Origin: Zygaena filipendulae
Lineage: Eukaryota; Arthropoda; Insecta; Lepidoptera; Zygaenidae
Length of the DNA stretch: 64,000 nt
Direction of reading: 5' to 3'
NCBI GenBank assembly: GCA_907165275.2
Contig: OU015649.1
Location: 15,840,001-15,904,000 of the forward strand
The notes under the pieces were generated by a model that saw only the letters and a program-made list of their open reading frames with translations, was not told where the DNA came from and did no database searches. The translations under genes were made by a program, and so were the position numbers. Positions 10,485 to 20,401 of this stretch are shown in pieces. Numbering within the stretch: position 1 is the first letter of the stretch; each line of letters starts with the position of its first letter.

Positions 10485-10840
10485 GGTCCCGGAGAAAAAA
10501 AAATAACGTCAGTTTTGTTTGTACGTTTTATGTATGTATGTTCCCCGATTATTCGAAGACGACTGGACCGATTTGAAAAATTCTTTTTTTGGTTGAAAGG
10601 GTATACTTCCAAGGTGGTACCATTGTCATCAAGTCAGGATCTGATGATGGGATATTGGAGAAATGGAGGGAACTTATCAAATATTATAGGCACACCTACC
10701 AATTTTGGGTATTTTTTGGAATATTTCATGCATTTGCTTTCGGATAGCACCATTTAGTGAAGTGAAACTGATGATGAAAACAACAGATGACCAGCGGAAC
10801 AACTCAATAATAGGTATTTCACAGGTTGCGATTCAATTAC
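10485..10840 (+). repeat. Interspersed repeat (GATGATGGGATNTTGGAGAAA family), single unit
   Basis: It aligns in inverse orientation with 49833-50590: ACTGGACCGATTTGAAAAAT, then GATCTGATGATGGGATATTG, a CCTACC-like stretch, and GAAACTGATGATGAAAACAA. The open frame across it (10443-10757) and that in the other copy are not the same protein, so it is most likely non-coding. Confidence 0.75.
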
Positions 10841-11005
10841 TTTTAGGTGGTTGCTGAGCAGTTTATGCTCATCACAGTGCATGTGGTGAAGCTGACTGAA
10901 AGTGTGTATCAGTAGAACTCCTCAAAAATATACATCCCTCCATCGGGAAGAGAATTTATTTAGTTATTGTATTTATTTTTAGCCAGTAAATAATACCTTT
11001 TTGTC

Positions 11006-11746
11006 CCATGACTCCTGGGATGGAATTAGACGCGCTTTATTTTACTGACTACTACTACTCTTAGGAACATATTTTACTATGTCTGCATCCTGGGCAGCAC
11101 TTGGTCCACCTTCCATGAATGTTTATGGTTTCCCAATAAATCTCAACAAAAACTTTTTTTTTTCACGACTCCTTTGATAGAATTAGACGCGCTTTATTTT
11201 ACAAACTACTACTACCCTAAGGAACATAATGTACTATGTTTACATCCTGGGCAGCACTTGGTCCACCTTCCATGAATGTTTATGGTTTCCCAATAAATCT
11301 CAACAAAAACTTTTTTTTCACGACTCCTGGGATAGAATTAGACGCGCTTTATTTTACAAACTACTACTACCCTAAGGAACATAATGTAATATGTTTACAT
11401 CCTGGGCAGCACTTGGTCTACCTTCCATGCAAGTTTATTGTTTCCTAATAAATCTCAACAAAAACTTTTTTTTTCACGACTCCTGGGATAGAATTAGACG
11501 CACTTTATTTTACAAACTACTACTACCCTAAGGAACATAATGTACTATGTTTACATCCTGGGCAGCACTTGGTCTACCTTCCATGCAAGTTTATTGTTTC
11601 CTAATAAATCTCAACAAAAACTTTTTTTTTCACGACTCCTGGGATAGAATTAGACGCGCTTTATTTTACAGACTACTACTATCCTAAGGAACATAATATA
11701 CTATGACTTTATTCTGGGCAGCACTTGGTCCACTCTTCATACAAAG
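11006..11746 (+). repeat. Tandem array, about 4.7 units of 155-157 bp
   Basis: The anchor GACTCCTGGGATAGAATTAG starts units at 11010, 11167, 11322, 11478 and 11634, periods 157, 155, 156 and 156. Each unit also contains ACTACTACTACCCTAAGGAA, TGGGCAGCACTTGGTC and an AATAAATCTCAACAAAAAC segment followed by poly-T. The first unit is most diverged; units 3 and 4 differ little, indicating local amplification. It is a minisatellite-scale array, not a CRISPR. Confidence 0.95.
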
Positions 11747-13231
11747 ATTGGCATTGTCCTTTTCCATAGCAAATAATATGTAATTCGGAAAATTAGATGG
11801 GAAATAAAATGAGCTTGCGACGTAAATGTAAACCATTCATAAAATTGTTACGACCAGAAAAAAAAACAAGTTACAAATATTTTTATTTACGTTATACATT
11901 TTACGAGGACACTCTCGAAAAAAAAACACACTAATGGCAAAATAAATACGTACACATTACAAAGCCGTTTGCCGCCTCCCGTTTAATTTATTCAAGGTGG
12001 AAATATTTCGTTCGCGTAACGAGCTCACTGTCTAACTTTATGATTCCATATTTCCGTATTTATAAAAGTCGCTCTCGAGGGCATTAAGCGTTCCCGGGCC
12101 GCGGCCGACGTGTCACCGCCTGTTTATTACAACCCGTGTAAATAATTAAAGCTTACAACGAGGCCCCTCGGCGCCGCCCGCCCGCCAACTTCGCTAATTA
12201 ATTAAAAACTAGACTCGTCACTTCGAGAACACTGCGGCAACTCACTATCTTCTTCACATCTACAAAAGATTCTACCAAACTTTAATACGCTTTAAAAGTT
12301 GTCGAATATTTCACTGTTTAAGCTACTTCAGACAAATTGCTGGGACCGCTGAGGGGTTTTTTTAGGTGCGCTCGGGACGGACTCCTCGCAATTTCACCGT
12401 TCGCTAACTCATTTGGGTGGAATTCTCGAGTCGACTCGGTCGCGCCGCGGCGTCGCTCTCTTCCCTGCTCGTACATAAAATACTCTAAAAACTTTCCGCC
12501 GTAACCGGGAGCGCTGCTGCGCATATAGAGGCGGCACGTGGCGCTTGCACGAGATGCTTTTGTGATAATGAACGAGCAGGACCGCCTTTTATATTAGTTC
12601 CACTAATGAAGAGTATATAATCTTTTAGTGCACGAGCTAGGCACCTACGGATGAGAAAAAAGTCTCGTTTGGTCTAACGGGGTGGGAGGCGCTGGGGGTT
12701 GTCTCGCTGACAACACGCGCCGTTCGACTTGTTATTCACATCACGCTACACAAATAACGCGGATCCGTCTAATGAGAGCGGCTAATAAACGCGTGCCGAT
12801 AAACGCTGATTGTGACGCGCGGCGCGAACCACAGAACATAATATGTATAGAAAGGAGCCTGATGCTCCAACAGTACCTATGAAAACAGAAAGAACTTCAA
12901 CTTTGTTACTGTCCACTATTTTCTCTGACTGACGTTGGCATGAACAGTGTTGCTTTATTGAAGAAAAAAGAAGAAGATAGAACGTCAACTCAATGTCGGT
13001 ATAAAAACTGAAGCAACGCTGCAAGAACTTTCAATATCGTAACGAAATTATGTTAATGCTAATTTTATTGTATACCTAGATACGGATAAACATAATTTAT
13101 AGCGACTAAGTATAAGAAATAATGAAAATATGAGGCTACAACAATATGCAACCTTATCACTGTTAAGTGATCTCTACCAACCTACCCTAGGTTAGAAGAG
13201 ACAATTAAAACTAATTATAGGTGCATATCTT
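11747..13231. promoter_or_regulatory. Cluster of candidate regulatory islands
   Basis: No repeats of the window's families occur. Three GC-balanced islands stand out: 11950-12245 (TAATTAATTAAAAAC next to CCGCGGCCGACGTGTCACC), 12310-12590 and 12660-12850 (both CpG-rich with short AT-rich cores). Such spaced single-copy islands in insect introns are often enhancers. A minus-strand frame at 12524-12318 lacks splice or domain support. Confidence 0.35.
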
Positions 13232-13334
13232 AAACAGCCCCCTTAGCCAAGTTTACAATCTAACCCATAGAAAAACTGGCCTTTTTCTATTTGTTAACGA
13301 TTGTAGATGATCAACTTGGCTAAGGGGGTTGTTT
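13232..13334. ncRNA. Extended hairpin, pre-miRNA-like or tiny MITE
   Basis: A 103-nt segment folds on itself. The outer stem pairs AACAGCCCCCTTAGCCAAGTT (13233-13253) with 13313-13333, 21 bp with one G-U wobble. A 7-nt bulge follows, then ACAATC/GATTGT, then an upper stem ATAGAAAAA/TTTTTCTAT closed by a CTGGCC loop. Length and shape suit a microRNA precursor, though the perfect outer stem also suits a small palindromic MITE. No target duplication is visible and no other copy exists in this window. The sequence is not a microRNA I recognise. Confidence 0.4.
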
Positions 13335-13628
13335 TCGAAATCTAATACGTATTTATTAAAAAAACATCGTCACGCTTGTGTCGCCCCCCGCGTTCCCCTC
13401 CCGCCCGCCTCGCGCCCCCGCTCGTTAAATTACCACGCGGGGCGCGTTCAGCCATTAAACAGCTGATTGGTTATTCCGAACGTGTTTTATGTTTCTAAAC
13501 AATATAATTTCGCATGATAAAGACAAGGACAGCTACATACACCGAGTGGGAGATAAACATTTCGTGCGTGAACAGCCTCCGTGAGGTTTGTCAACGGAAG
13601 GTAAGATGCATCGCTGACTCGAGTTATA
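13335..13628. promoter_or_regulatory. CpG-rich candidate regulatory island
   Basis: Bases 13370-13500 combine a C-rich run (CCCCCCGCGTTCCCCTCCCG), CpG-rich words and CAGCTGATTGGTTATT (E box plus CCAAT-type ATTGG). Nothing indicates an exon. Confidence 0.35.
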
Positions 13629-14120
13629 TCCTACTAATATTATAAACGCGAAAGTTTGTAAGTATGTATGGATGGATGGATGGATGTTTGTTACTCTTTC
13701 ACGCAAAAACTACTGGATGGATTTAAATGAAACTTTACAATAATGTAGCTTATATATCACATTAACACATAGGGTACTTTTTTTTTATAATCCACATCAC
13801 AACACACAGATCTACTTGATCCCACAGTAAGCTGTTATTAGCTTGTGTCGTGGAAACCAAGCAAACGTGGTATATACTACATAGAATTACTTATATATTA
13901 TATTATAGATATATAAACACACCCAGACTGGAAAATGGAACCCTGTGTTCATCACACAAAGTTCACCCCCACCAGGAATCGAACCCGTAACCCCTTGATT
14001 AGGTAGGTAGGTATTTGGTAGGCATGGTGACCTCTGCGCCAATCGGGTAGTAACTTTTTATCCCGGAATTCCCGCGGGATCTCTGAAATTAACACGGGTG
14101 AAACCGCGGGGCACAACTAG
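13629..14120 (+). mobile_element. Helitron-like element subfamily A, interrupted by a SINE
   Basis: It starts TCCTACTAATATTATAAACG after A (13628) and ends CACAACTAG before T (14121), the A|T target of Helitrons. The subfamily A body (GGATGGATGGATGGATG, then TTACTCTTTCACGCAAAAAC) continues to GGGTACTTTTT, is broken by the SINE at 13783-14052, and resumes with ACTTTTTATCCCGGAATTCC. Without the SINE it is about 215 bp, like its sister copies at 20694, 26259 and 45461. The hairpin before CTAG is intact. Confidence 0.95.
13783..14052 (-). mobile_element. SINE S1 nested in a Helitron, with target duplication
   Basis: The same family as 2391-2655. ACTTTTT occurs on both sides (13776-13782 and 14053-14059) and once in the uninterrupted sister Helitrons, so it is a target-site duplication. 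The tRNA-like head on the minus strand has been altered by a short GGTAGGTAGGTA expansion between the boxes (14003-14015). The SINE is therefore younger than the Helitron. Confidence 0.94.
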
Positions 14121-14176
14121 TACCTATATTTACGTAACAAGTTAAAATACCTAGAACCGGCATTTATGTTTACTAA

Positions 14177-14250
14177 CTGTTCGTCGCGGTTTCACCCGCA
14201 CTTATTTGGGAGATCCCGCGGGAATTCCGGAATAAAAGTACCCTAAGAAG
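14177..14250 (-). mobile_element. Helitron-like 3' end fragment
   Basis: Only the head of a minus-oriented element survives: CGCGGTTTCACCCGC, then GATCCCGCGGGAATTCCGGA and AAAGTACCCTA. Confidence 0.8.
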
Positions 14251-15308
14251 TTTCACTTGGAAAAAATTACGTAGGAAATAAAAAAATTAAAATTGTATTA
14301 CATATACAATCGAAATAACGTGTAACGCTTTATACTATCTACCGAATTGTCTTTTTTGTTATTGGAGGTTTCCCACATTGGCGGTGGCAAAACTTCTCTT
14401 GCTGTTTAAACAAGCTTTACTGTGTAGGAAATTGAGTTTAGTTTCGCCAAGCAAAGGAGAAGGGAGACCATTCGCGTCGCAGTCACGTACCGATTGGGCC
14501 TATTGCCTATCGCGCCGACCGATGGGTGCTTTGCGATAATTCGCTTTATTTTACTGAGTATTACATAAATAACGCTCTGTTGTTATCTAAATGAGTCCCT
14601 CTTACATTTAATTGTAATTAACGAACCAATTTGGAACCTCCTTGGTCTTATATACGTATACACAGCGGTGCAAGTATTCCATAACAGATACGTCGTTCAT
14701 TGCGTGAGGCAGGAGATTTTCCGACTCGATATATTTTTTCACTGTTTTTTTATCCGCTTTATACATTTAGCTACGTCCATTCCGTATCACTAATAAATCT
14801 GAAAAATCGACGAAATAATTGTCAGGACACACTTACGTTTCCACCTTGTGTATACGTATACGTACGTTCGTACGTAATAGGAAGCCGTGTTTGGGCGCTA
14901 CGTACGAGCCGACCCGCTTCGAGTGGCGGCCGGAAGGAGGCCTAAGCGCGTCGTTTCCGGTGGCGCGTCGCGTCAGTAGAGGCTCTCCGGTGCAGGCTCT
15001 ACATTCCATACCCTTGTAATTGTACACTCGTAGATGGGAAATATACGGCATCATATTAATTTTAAGAGAGGAAGTCGATCCAATTTTGTTCTCACATAAA
15101 ATTGATCGGATTAAAATTTTATTCAATAACTTTATTCCATAGTTAAAAACAGGGAGTGTTACTGGGTAGGTCGTTTTCGTCAAATTGGCCACAGCACTAG
15201 GAAGTTGTGAAGGTTTGGTTTGAATATGTTTTGGACTCTTTCAGAGTTCTCTATCTTTACCATAATGTCTCACGAAGCTTTCCGGAGACTACGAAGATTC
15301 AATTTAAT
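14251..15308. other. Single-copy sequence with GC-balanced island
   Basis: Bases 14820-15010 are GC-balanced and CpG-rich, with a TACGTATACGTACGTTCGTA alternating purine/pyrimidine run at 14850-14872. Open frames cross it on both strands (14819-15019 + and 15192-14833 -), but neither has splice signals or a recognisable domain and their length is within chance. The rest is AT-rich. Confidence 0.35.
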
Positions 15309-15670
15309 GGGCATGTTGACTAATTTTTTTTTAGCCTGTCTTGTAGATTAATAAAAAATATTGGATACGTATTTTTTCTTCTTTTACGTAATCAAAAAAT
15401 AACGGCGATACATTGAGTTGAAATTTCGCGTGACGTCACTATCCGGACAGTTTGTATGGCGGTTTTAGCGGTCAGTGACGTCACGACCCTCTCACCCTAA
15501 ACTTTAATGCGCTTTATCTCTGTATACCTATTTTAATTTATTTGACAAAGCAAAAAATACGTGTATATTATTTTTTATTTTCTAACTTTTTTTTGTCATA
15601 GGGGGCAAACGGGCAAGTGGTAACTGACGGACTAATTAGAATTTTGATTTTCAAAAGTAGTCAACATCCC
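15309..15670 (+). mobile_element. CRE-bearing MITE (copy 3), with nested insertion
   Basis: The ends are GGGCATGTTGACTAA and AGTCAACATCCCC, a terminal inverted repeat. Both CRE octamers are intact (15431-15438 and 15476-15483), 45 bp apart, around TTTGTATGGCGGTTTTAGCG. A 33-bp retroelement tail is inserted at 15588-15620. Confidence 0.95.
15588..15620 (-). mobile_element. Minute retroelement 3' end inserted in MITE
   Basis: The sequence TTTTTTTTGTCATAGGGGGC plus AAACGGGCAAGTGG is absent from the four sister MITEs. TAACT flanks it on both sides (15583-15587 and 15621-15625) and is single in the others, a 5-bp target duplication. Reversed, it is the last 25 bases of a retroelement plus a poly-A tail. 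The same 3' end occurs at 19325 and 36141. Confidence 0.85.
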
Positions 15671-15941
15671 CGCTGAAGTTTTTGTTGTTATATTTATCAT
15701 TCTAGAAAATTTCGAGTAAAATTAAGCTAACAACGGAAGTGACGTACAAGAAGTTGGCGATGTTGACATAAGTAATGAAAATCAAAAGTGTGATTTTTCT
15801 TTATTATCATCCTGAATTATTTTTAAATTGCGGTTTAAAAATATACCTACGCTTTTGACATGTATATGTATACCTATTTGTCTGAACCTTCCACGCACTT
15901 CTGCCACTTTATAAGGAGGAATCACAATGACGTCGCGTCTC
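15671..15941. other. AT-rich spacer
   Basis: No repeat family, exon or RNA gene is seen between the MITE and the CCCCG array. Confidence 0.5.
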
Positions 15942-15977
15942 CCCCGCCCCGCCCCGCCCCGCCCCGCCCCGCCCCGC
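15942..15977. repeat. (CCCCG)n array, G-quadruplex-prone on the minus strand
   Basis: About seven CCCCG units in a row; the minus strand therefore reads GGGGC repeats. A similar array occurs at 62671-62695. Confidence 0.9.
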
Positions 15978-16276
15978 GTCCCGGGACCGCTCCGGAAGCC
16001 GCGATGTGTGTATTGTCTGTATTATGGTAATATCGCCGTTATTCGCTCACAATATCACAACACAGGCTATGTAGGTCAACACGCACGTTTGTATCCGTCT
16101 TGCAATGGAAGTGAATTATATTCAATACGGTGTTTGTTTGTACCTTTTAGTTAAACATAAAACGAGCCCTACTGGCTACTTAAATGTTATTCCAAAAGTT
16201 ATTTGTAACCAAATCCAATACGCAGTCTATCTGTGTTCAAGGCAGAATCATTGAAACTTTCACATTTATTATATTA
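15978..16276. other. Short unique stretch
   Basis: Sequence with moderate CpG near 15978-16010, then AT-rich. No feature is supported. Confidence 0.45.
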
Positions 16277-16816
16277 CTAGCTGGTGCCCGCGGTTTCACC
16301 CGCGTGAATTTTCGACCGTTGCAATGACAGTAACGACGTTAGATTTTCTCACTCTTTTAAAACGTAGTGGTTATATACTCTTTAGTCTCTAAGAAAATAT
16401 AATCACATCATCTGTCTCTACAACCCTTAAAACTGTCACTTCGCGAAAAATCAATTCAAAAGAAAAAAATGCATATCTCTAAAAAGGTTTTATCATGTTC
16501 GTCATGCAACATTATATCGAAGTTTTCGACTATTGCCTTGCGTTGAAGTCTTTAAATGATGATAACTTTCTTCCCCTATGTCCTATTTCGATGAACTAAA
16601 GCCTATATGTTGCTCCAGACTGAGCTTAATCTATTACTGAAAACTGCATGACAACCCGTTCAGTAGATACGGAGATTATTGCGAACAGGCAGACAGACAG
16701 AAAAGAATTTTAAAAACTTTTTTTTGGACTTGGTTTCTTTTCTCACCCCTCTCAATTTTAGGTAAAAATATTCAATTTACAGAATTGCGAATTCTACTCT
16801 TTTATTATAGTATAGA
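16277..16816 (-). mobile_element. Helitron-like element, long subfamily (540 bp)
   Basis: Read on the minus strand it begins TCTATACTATAATAAAAGAG and ends CGCGGGCACCAGCTAG, and sits between A and T. It shares its 5' half with the 302-bp copy at 34036-34337 (CAGACAGACAGAAAAGAATT, CCTCTCAATTTTAGG) but carries about 240 extra internal bases. No coding frame. Confidence 0.92.
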
Positions 16817-16818
16817 TA

Positions 16819-17082
16819 TTAGCTGTTTCCAGCGGTTTCACTCGCGTTAATTTCGGAGATCCCGCGGGTATGCCAAGATAAAAGTACTACGCTATATTTT
16901 TCTGTAACTACTCTACCTTTGACAACGTGTAGTATGCAAAATTTTATATAGTTTCACCGGCGAAAATTTCAGAGTTCCCTTGGGGATTCCGGGATAAAAA
17001 GTATCTTTTGTCCTTTTAGGCGGTTAAGGCGTGAAAAGGTAACAAACAAGCAAACTCACTTTCGCATTTATAATATTAAAGA
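16819..17082 (-). mobile_element. Helitron-like element with duplicated head (subfamily C)
   Basis: The minus-oriented head occurs twice: CGGTTTCACTCGCGTTAATT at 16834 and a second TTTCACCGGCGAAAATTTCA near 16953, separated by CTACCTTTGACAACGTGTAG. The same double-head arrangement is seen at 25953-26258, so it marks a replicating subfamily. It directly abuts the previous Helitron. Confidence 0.88.
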
Positions 17083-17861
17083 TTAGTACTCAGTAAGATC
17101 TATATGAAACTATACTATAATAAAATCAAATAGCATACTTAAGTTAATATAAAACTATAAAAAAGCTTATGTATAAATATCGAGTGTATATTGAAAATAC
17201 ATTATTTACAACAAGACAGACCCATAACGATGACTTTCAGATTTCCTTTTGTCTATTTATTTGTACGCACGTCACGAAAGAAACACTGACCGGAAATGAT
17301 CCGAGTCTTCTATCTTTGCTTAATCTATCTTGAAATACAGACTTTGATTCAGAACAATCGACTCACGGAGAAATATCTATTTTATATGACTATGTATAAC
17401 TAAAAGATTAAGGCTTGATCGGAGCAGAACTGGCGCCAAAACATTTCAAATCACCACACAAGTGAAGCCGTGAACAACAGCAAGTATACCTAACTAAATA
17501 ACAAGTGCACCATTTCCATATTGCCACCATTTCATTAAAGAAACACTAAAGAGAATAGTTTCCGTATAAAACTTTTACCGCTTACTTAAGTCGAGTTAAG
17601 TGTTACGAGTTGGGGTAAGTTGAGAAGGAGGGTAGATGTACAATTGTACAGCTGGGCAGGTGGCGGCCGGAAGACGTAGCAGCTAATTTAAACGTTTCTT
17701 CCCGTCGGAAGTTTAAATGAGGTGGAGCTGCGACGCGATACAGCGCCCTCTGTTGCTCACGAGAAACACTCATTGTACCACGGCCACAACTTGAGTCTTC
17801 ACCTTCACGAGTATTATAGATGAAACGGAAAATTGAACATAAAAATTCAAAATCCTCACCC
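17083..17861. other. Single-copy sequence
   Basis: AT-rich to 17600; 17600-17770 is more balanced (GGCGGCCGGAAGACGTAGCA). A minus-strand frame at 17863-17603 has no splice or domain support. No repeat is recognised. Confidence 0.4.
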
Positions 17862-18001
17862 ATGTGAATTTATTTGTTTGTTATGCTTTCACGCTTAACA
17901 GCTGAACCGATCACTTAGAAAAGGACACAGAGTATTTTTGATCCCGAAATTTCCGCAGGAACTCCGAAATTAAGGCGAATGAAACTGCGGGGCACAGCAA
18001 G
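17862..18001 (+). mobile_element. Helitron-like element, truncated and decayed
   Basis: It begins near GTGAATTTATTTGTTTGTTA and ends GAAACTGCGGGGCACAGCAAG, where CTAG has mutated to CAAG. The middle is shortened. Confidence 0.85.
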
Positions 18002-18239
18002 TACATAGTTATTATATGCTTTTCTTCAAAATATTTGCGCTGACATGGGAACTAACCCGCAACATTTAGCTCTGCATAGACCAATGCTTGCTGTAAACTT
18101 TTAAGTTCACTCATTTAATATTTAAAAGTCAGTGATTTGCGTGCATTTGTAACAGCTGGGTAACACTTTCAATTTTTAACAGCATTCAATTTATTATTCA
18201 TTCATTCAATTCATGTAACATCTAAAAGTATTATTTTCA

Positions 18240-18370
18240 CTGCTTCACCATAACATGCTACGCTTTTTGACTTGTCCACAAAGTGTAGATACCTACGTAG
18301 AGATCTACGAATCAGTATGCTACGCGTTCTACGCTGACGTCTACGATGGCTACGAAACGTAGCAGTACCC
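18240..18370. repeat. CTACG/CGTAG-rich irregular repeat
   Basis: CTACG or its complement CGTAG recurs about every 10-14 bases (18261, 18293, 18308, 18323, 18332, 18344, 18353, 18357). Related GCTACG...CGTAGC palindromes occur at 31165-31207 and 43447-43480. Confidence 0.55.
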
Positions 18371-18564
18371 AAACTGCGTACCTGACATTACTAATTTAAT
18401 TTTATGATATGGTATGGTTTTGTTCTTTAATGTTAAAAAATTAAAAGAGAATAATAATTGAATAATCCTTGGATATTAACAAACCTAACCTCAACCAACC
18501 AGTCTCAACCTAATTGAAAAACTGATATATCCTTCTATACACTGTTCTTTTATAAACCTACACA

Positions 18565-18846
18565 CATAAATAAAATTGAAGTGCCTGTTTGTAATTTCAA
18601 ATTAACAGCTTTTGACTGAATGCATAATATGAAAGTATATACGGTGCAAACTTAAAAAAATCAATTTTAAAAATTTTTGTCCGTCTGTCTGTCTGTTTTT
18701 TCCGGCTTATCTCTGAAACGGCTGGACCGATTTTAACGGGACTTTCGTTGACAGATAGCTGATGTTATAAAGGGTAACTTTTATTTTAGAAACAAAATAG
18801 TTCGTGCGGGAATTCCAAAATAGGTGAAACCGCGGGGCACAGCTAG
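18565..18846 (+). mobile_element. Helitron-like element, subfamily D
   Basis: The body is AAATTGAAGTGCCTGTTTGT, GTCCGTCTGTCTGTCTG, GGCTTATCTCTGAAACGG and CTGGACCGATTTTAACGGGA; it ends GAAACCGCGGGGCACAGCTAG. The minus copy at 20402-20690 shares every block in reverse order. The left boundary is approximate. Confidence 0.88.
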
Positions 18847-19324
18847 TGCATACAAAATATGATCATCATATTATGTTGATGTGGAGATCAGACCCGTTAA
18901 CTATAAGATAAACAATATTGTCAACTTTTAGGTTCCATATCTTATCTTCCCTTCCGCTTCCCTGACTACATGCCCCTTGGTCATACATACTCTGTGGTTA
19001 TACTAACTTAAGCACGACTAACTTAATCAGAACACGTCTACGACATATGAAACTATATATAAGTTTATTTTTCATCCTAATACAATATACCGTATTGTAA
19101 AATACAATAGAGAGAATAATGTGGGCGTTACAATCTCGATAATGACGGCTTTCGTGGCTAATTCCTCGTTGCCATGGCGACCGATGTGCGTCAATTAACC
19201 TTTGTGCCAAATTAATTCAGCTGTGAACGCGGCCGGGGCGCTACGTGGGCTAGCCACTGTGGATAACTTACATACACGCACACACACACAAAAGAGTGGT
19301 ATCACAGAACAGATAGAAGAAACA
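18847..19324. other. Single-copy sequence with X-box
   Basis: Mostly AT-rich. Bases 19130-19260 are GC-balanced with an RFX-type X-box (separate entry). A (CA)n run lies at 19273-19289. Confidence 0.45.
19168..19181. promoter_or_regulatory. RFX X-box-like motif
   Basis: GTTGCCATGGCGAC matches the palindromic RFX consensus GTTGCCATGGNAAC at 13 of 14 informative positions. RFX factors drive ciliary and sensory-neuron genes in insects. Function here is not shown. Confidence 0.5.
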
Positions 19325-19565
19325 TTTTTTTCTTTTTTATGTTATAGGGGGCAAACGGGCTGGTGGTACACCTAATGGTAAGTGATTACCACCGCCTATG
19401 GACATCTCCGTTTAGTTTGAAAACTAGTGTCGCCGGGCACAAAACTATTTTTCATGCACAAAAAAAAATCATTAGGTTGTCCATTGCCATTCAACGCGGT
19501 AATGCAGCGAGTGTCATGGGCACCTTTGCTGCTGGTATGACCCGGGGCGGTATTTTTGAGTGACT
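19325..19565 (-). mobile_element. Retroelement 3' end fragment plus LINE-like scrap
   Basis: A poly-T then TATGTTATAGGGGGCAAACGGG starts the minus-oriented 3' end shared with 15588 and 36141. From 19475 a + frame reads AIQRGNAASVMGTF...RGGIF, recalled as similar to the C-terminal tail of insect LINE reverse-transcriptase ORFs. The two parts face opposite ways, so this may be two insertions. Order and class are uncertain. Confidence 0.5.
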
Positions 19566-19773
19566 TTTTTTTGTCGTATATTGAAATTGATAAATTATTA
19601 TTTGTAAATTTGTATTTGTAATTATATTTTGTAACGGATTTATCTAATAGTCATACGAAAAAAAAAATTACGTAAAAAAAATCATTGTAACGAAGTATTT
19701 TAAACACTTTTTGAATTCGCATTTGCTTAGTGAACGTTTTCAAAAGTTACAGTTTAGGAACAAATAAGGAAAA
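19566..19773. other. AT-rich spacer
   Basis: A/T runs and TTTGTATTTGTAATTATA. Nothing else is seen. Confidence 0.5.
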
Positions 19774-19976
19774 TCCTTACTAATATTATAAATGCGAAAG
19801 TGAGTTTGTTTGTTACACTTCCACACCAAAACGACTCAACCGATTAGCATGAAATTTTGCATATACATTGTCAAAAGTACAGAAAAGGACATTTTTTTGC
19901 ATTTTTCCATTTTGCATCCCGAAATTCTTGCGGGATCCTTGAAATTAACGCGGGCAAAACCGCGGGGAACAGCTAG
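19774..19976 (+). mobile_element. Helitron-like element, complete Lep1-type copy
   Basis: This is the best example of the standard subfamily B, 203 bp. It starts TCCTTACTAATATTATAAAT after an A and ends CCGCGGGGAACAGCTAG before a T. Eight bases before CTAG sits the hairpin GCGGG...CCGC. The body reads GCGAAAGTGAGTTTGTTTGT, CTCAACCGATTAGCATGAAA, GTACAGAAAAGGACAT and GATCCTTGAAATTAACGCG. TC start, CTAG end, 3' hairpin, A|T target and no inverted repeats are the defining Helitron traits. Non-autonomous: no Rep/helicase gene exists in the window. Confidence 0.96.
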
Positions 19977-20003
19977 TATATCATTACAATACTTGAGATA
20001 CCA

Positions 20004-20052
20004 GCAAAGGAAGTTTTGGGAAATTTGGAGCGTTTGCTCTAACTTCCTTTGC
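20004..20052. other. Short hairpin
   Basis: GCAAAGGAAGTT pairs with AACTTCCTTTGC across a 25-base loop, a perfect 12-bp stem, just 3' of a Helitron. Too short to call a microRNA precursor. Confidence 0.6.
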
Positions 20053-20239
20053 CACCATGGCGCGCCTGCCACGCCTAAATAGCCTCTCTAATAAATATAT
20101 TATTTTCGGTGAGACCTGCCTAAAGTTATTAACACCATACCCAAATTCAAAACCCGTTCACATTCGATTTATGAGTGGAGAAAGCAAGGAAATTAATTGA
20201 ACTCAAAGAGACGGTGTGACCTTTCTTTTGAACTAATAG

Positions 20240-20364
20240 CTAGTTTCCCCCGGTTTCACCCGCAAAAAATTCGGGTTTAAAAGTATCCTATGTCCTTCTC
20301 TGCACCTCTGACAACGTGTGTACAAAATTTCATGATGATCGGTAGATCAGTTAAAAGAGATGTA
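20240..20364 (-). mobile_element. Helitron-like element, 5' part lost
   Basis: It begins CTAGTTTCCCCCGGTTTCACC and keeps CTATGTCCTTCTCTGCACCT and CAAAATTTCATGATGATCGG. It stops before the AATATTAGTAGGA end. Confidence 0.86.
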
Positions 20365-20401
20365 AAATTGCGGAAAGCCTACAGTTTTTTTATATAGGTG
20401 A

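Noticed and set aside
11006..11746. CRISPR array
   Set aside because: Units are contiguous 156-bp repeats without spacers, and all other evidence is eukaryotic.
12318..12524. Minus-strand frame in a GC-rich island
   Set aside because: Open because the island is GC-rich; no homology hallmark, and the island looks regulatory.
14833..15192. 119-codon minus-strand frame
   Set aside because: Length is within what 64 kb gives by chance, and it crosses an AT-rich and a GC-rich zone without a change of frame bias or splice signals.
18480..18510. Interstitial telomeric (TTAGG)n repeat
   Set aside because: Only two loosely spaced CCTAACC words (AACCTAACCTCAACC), no array.
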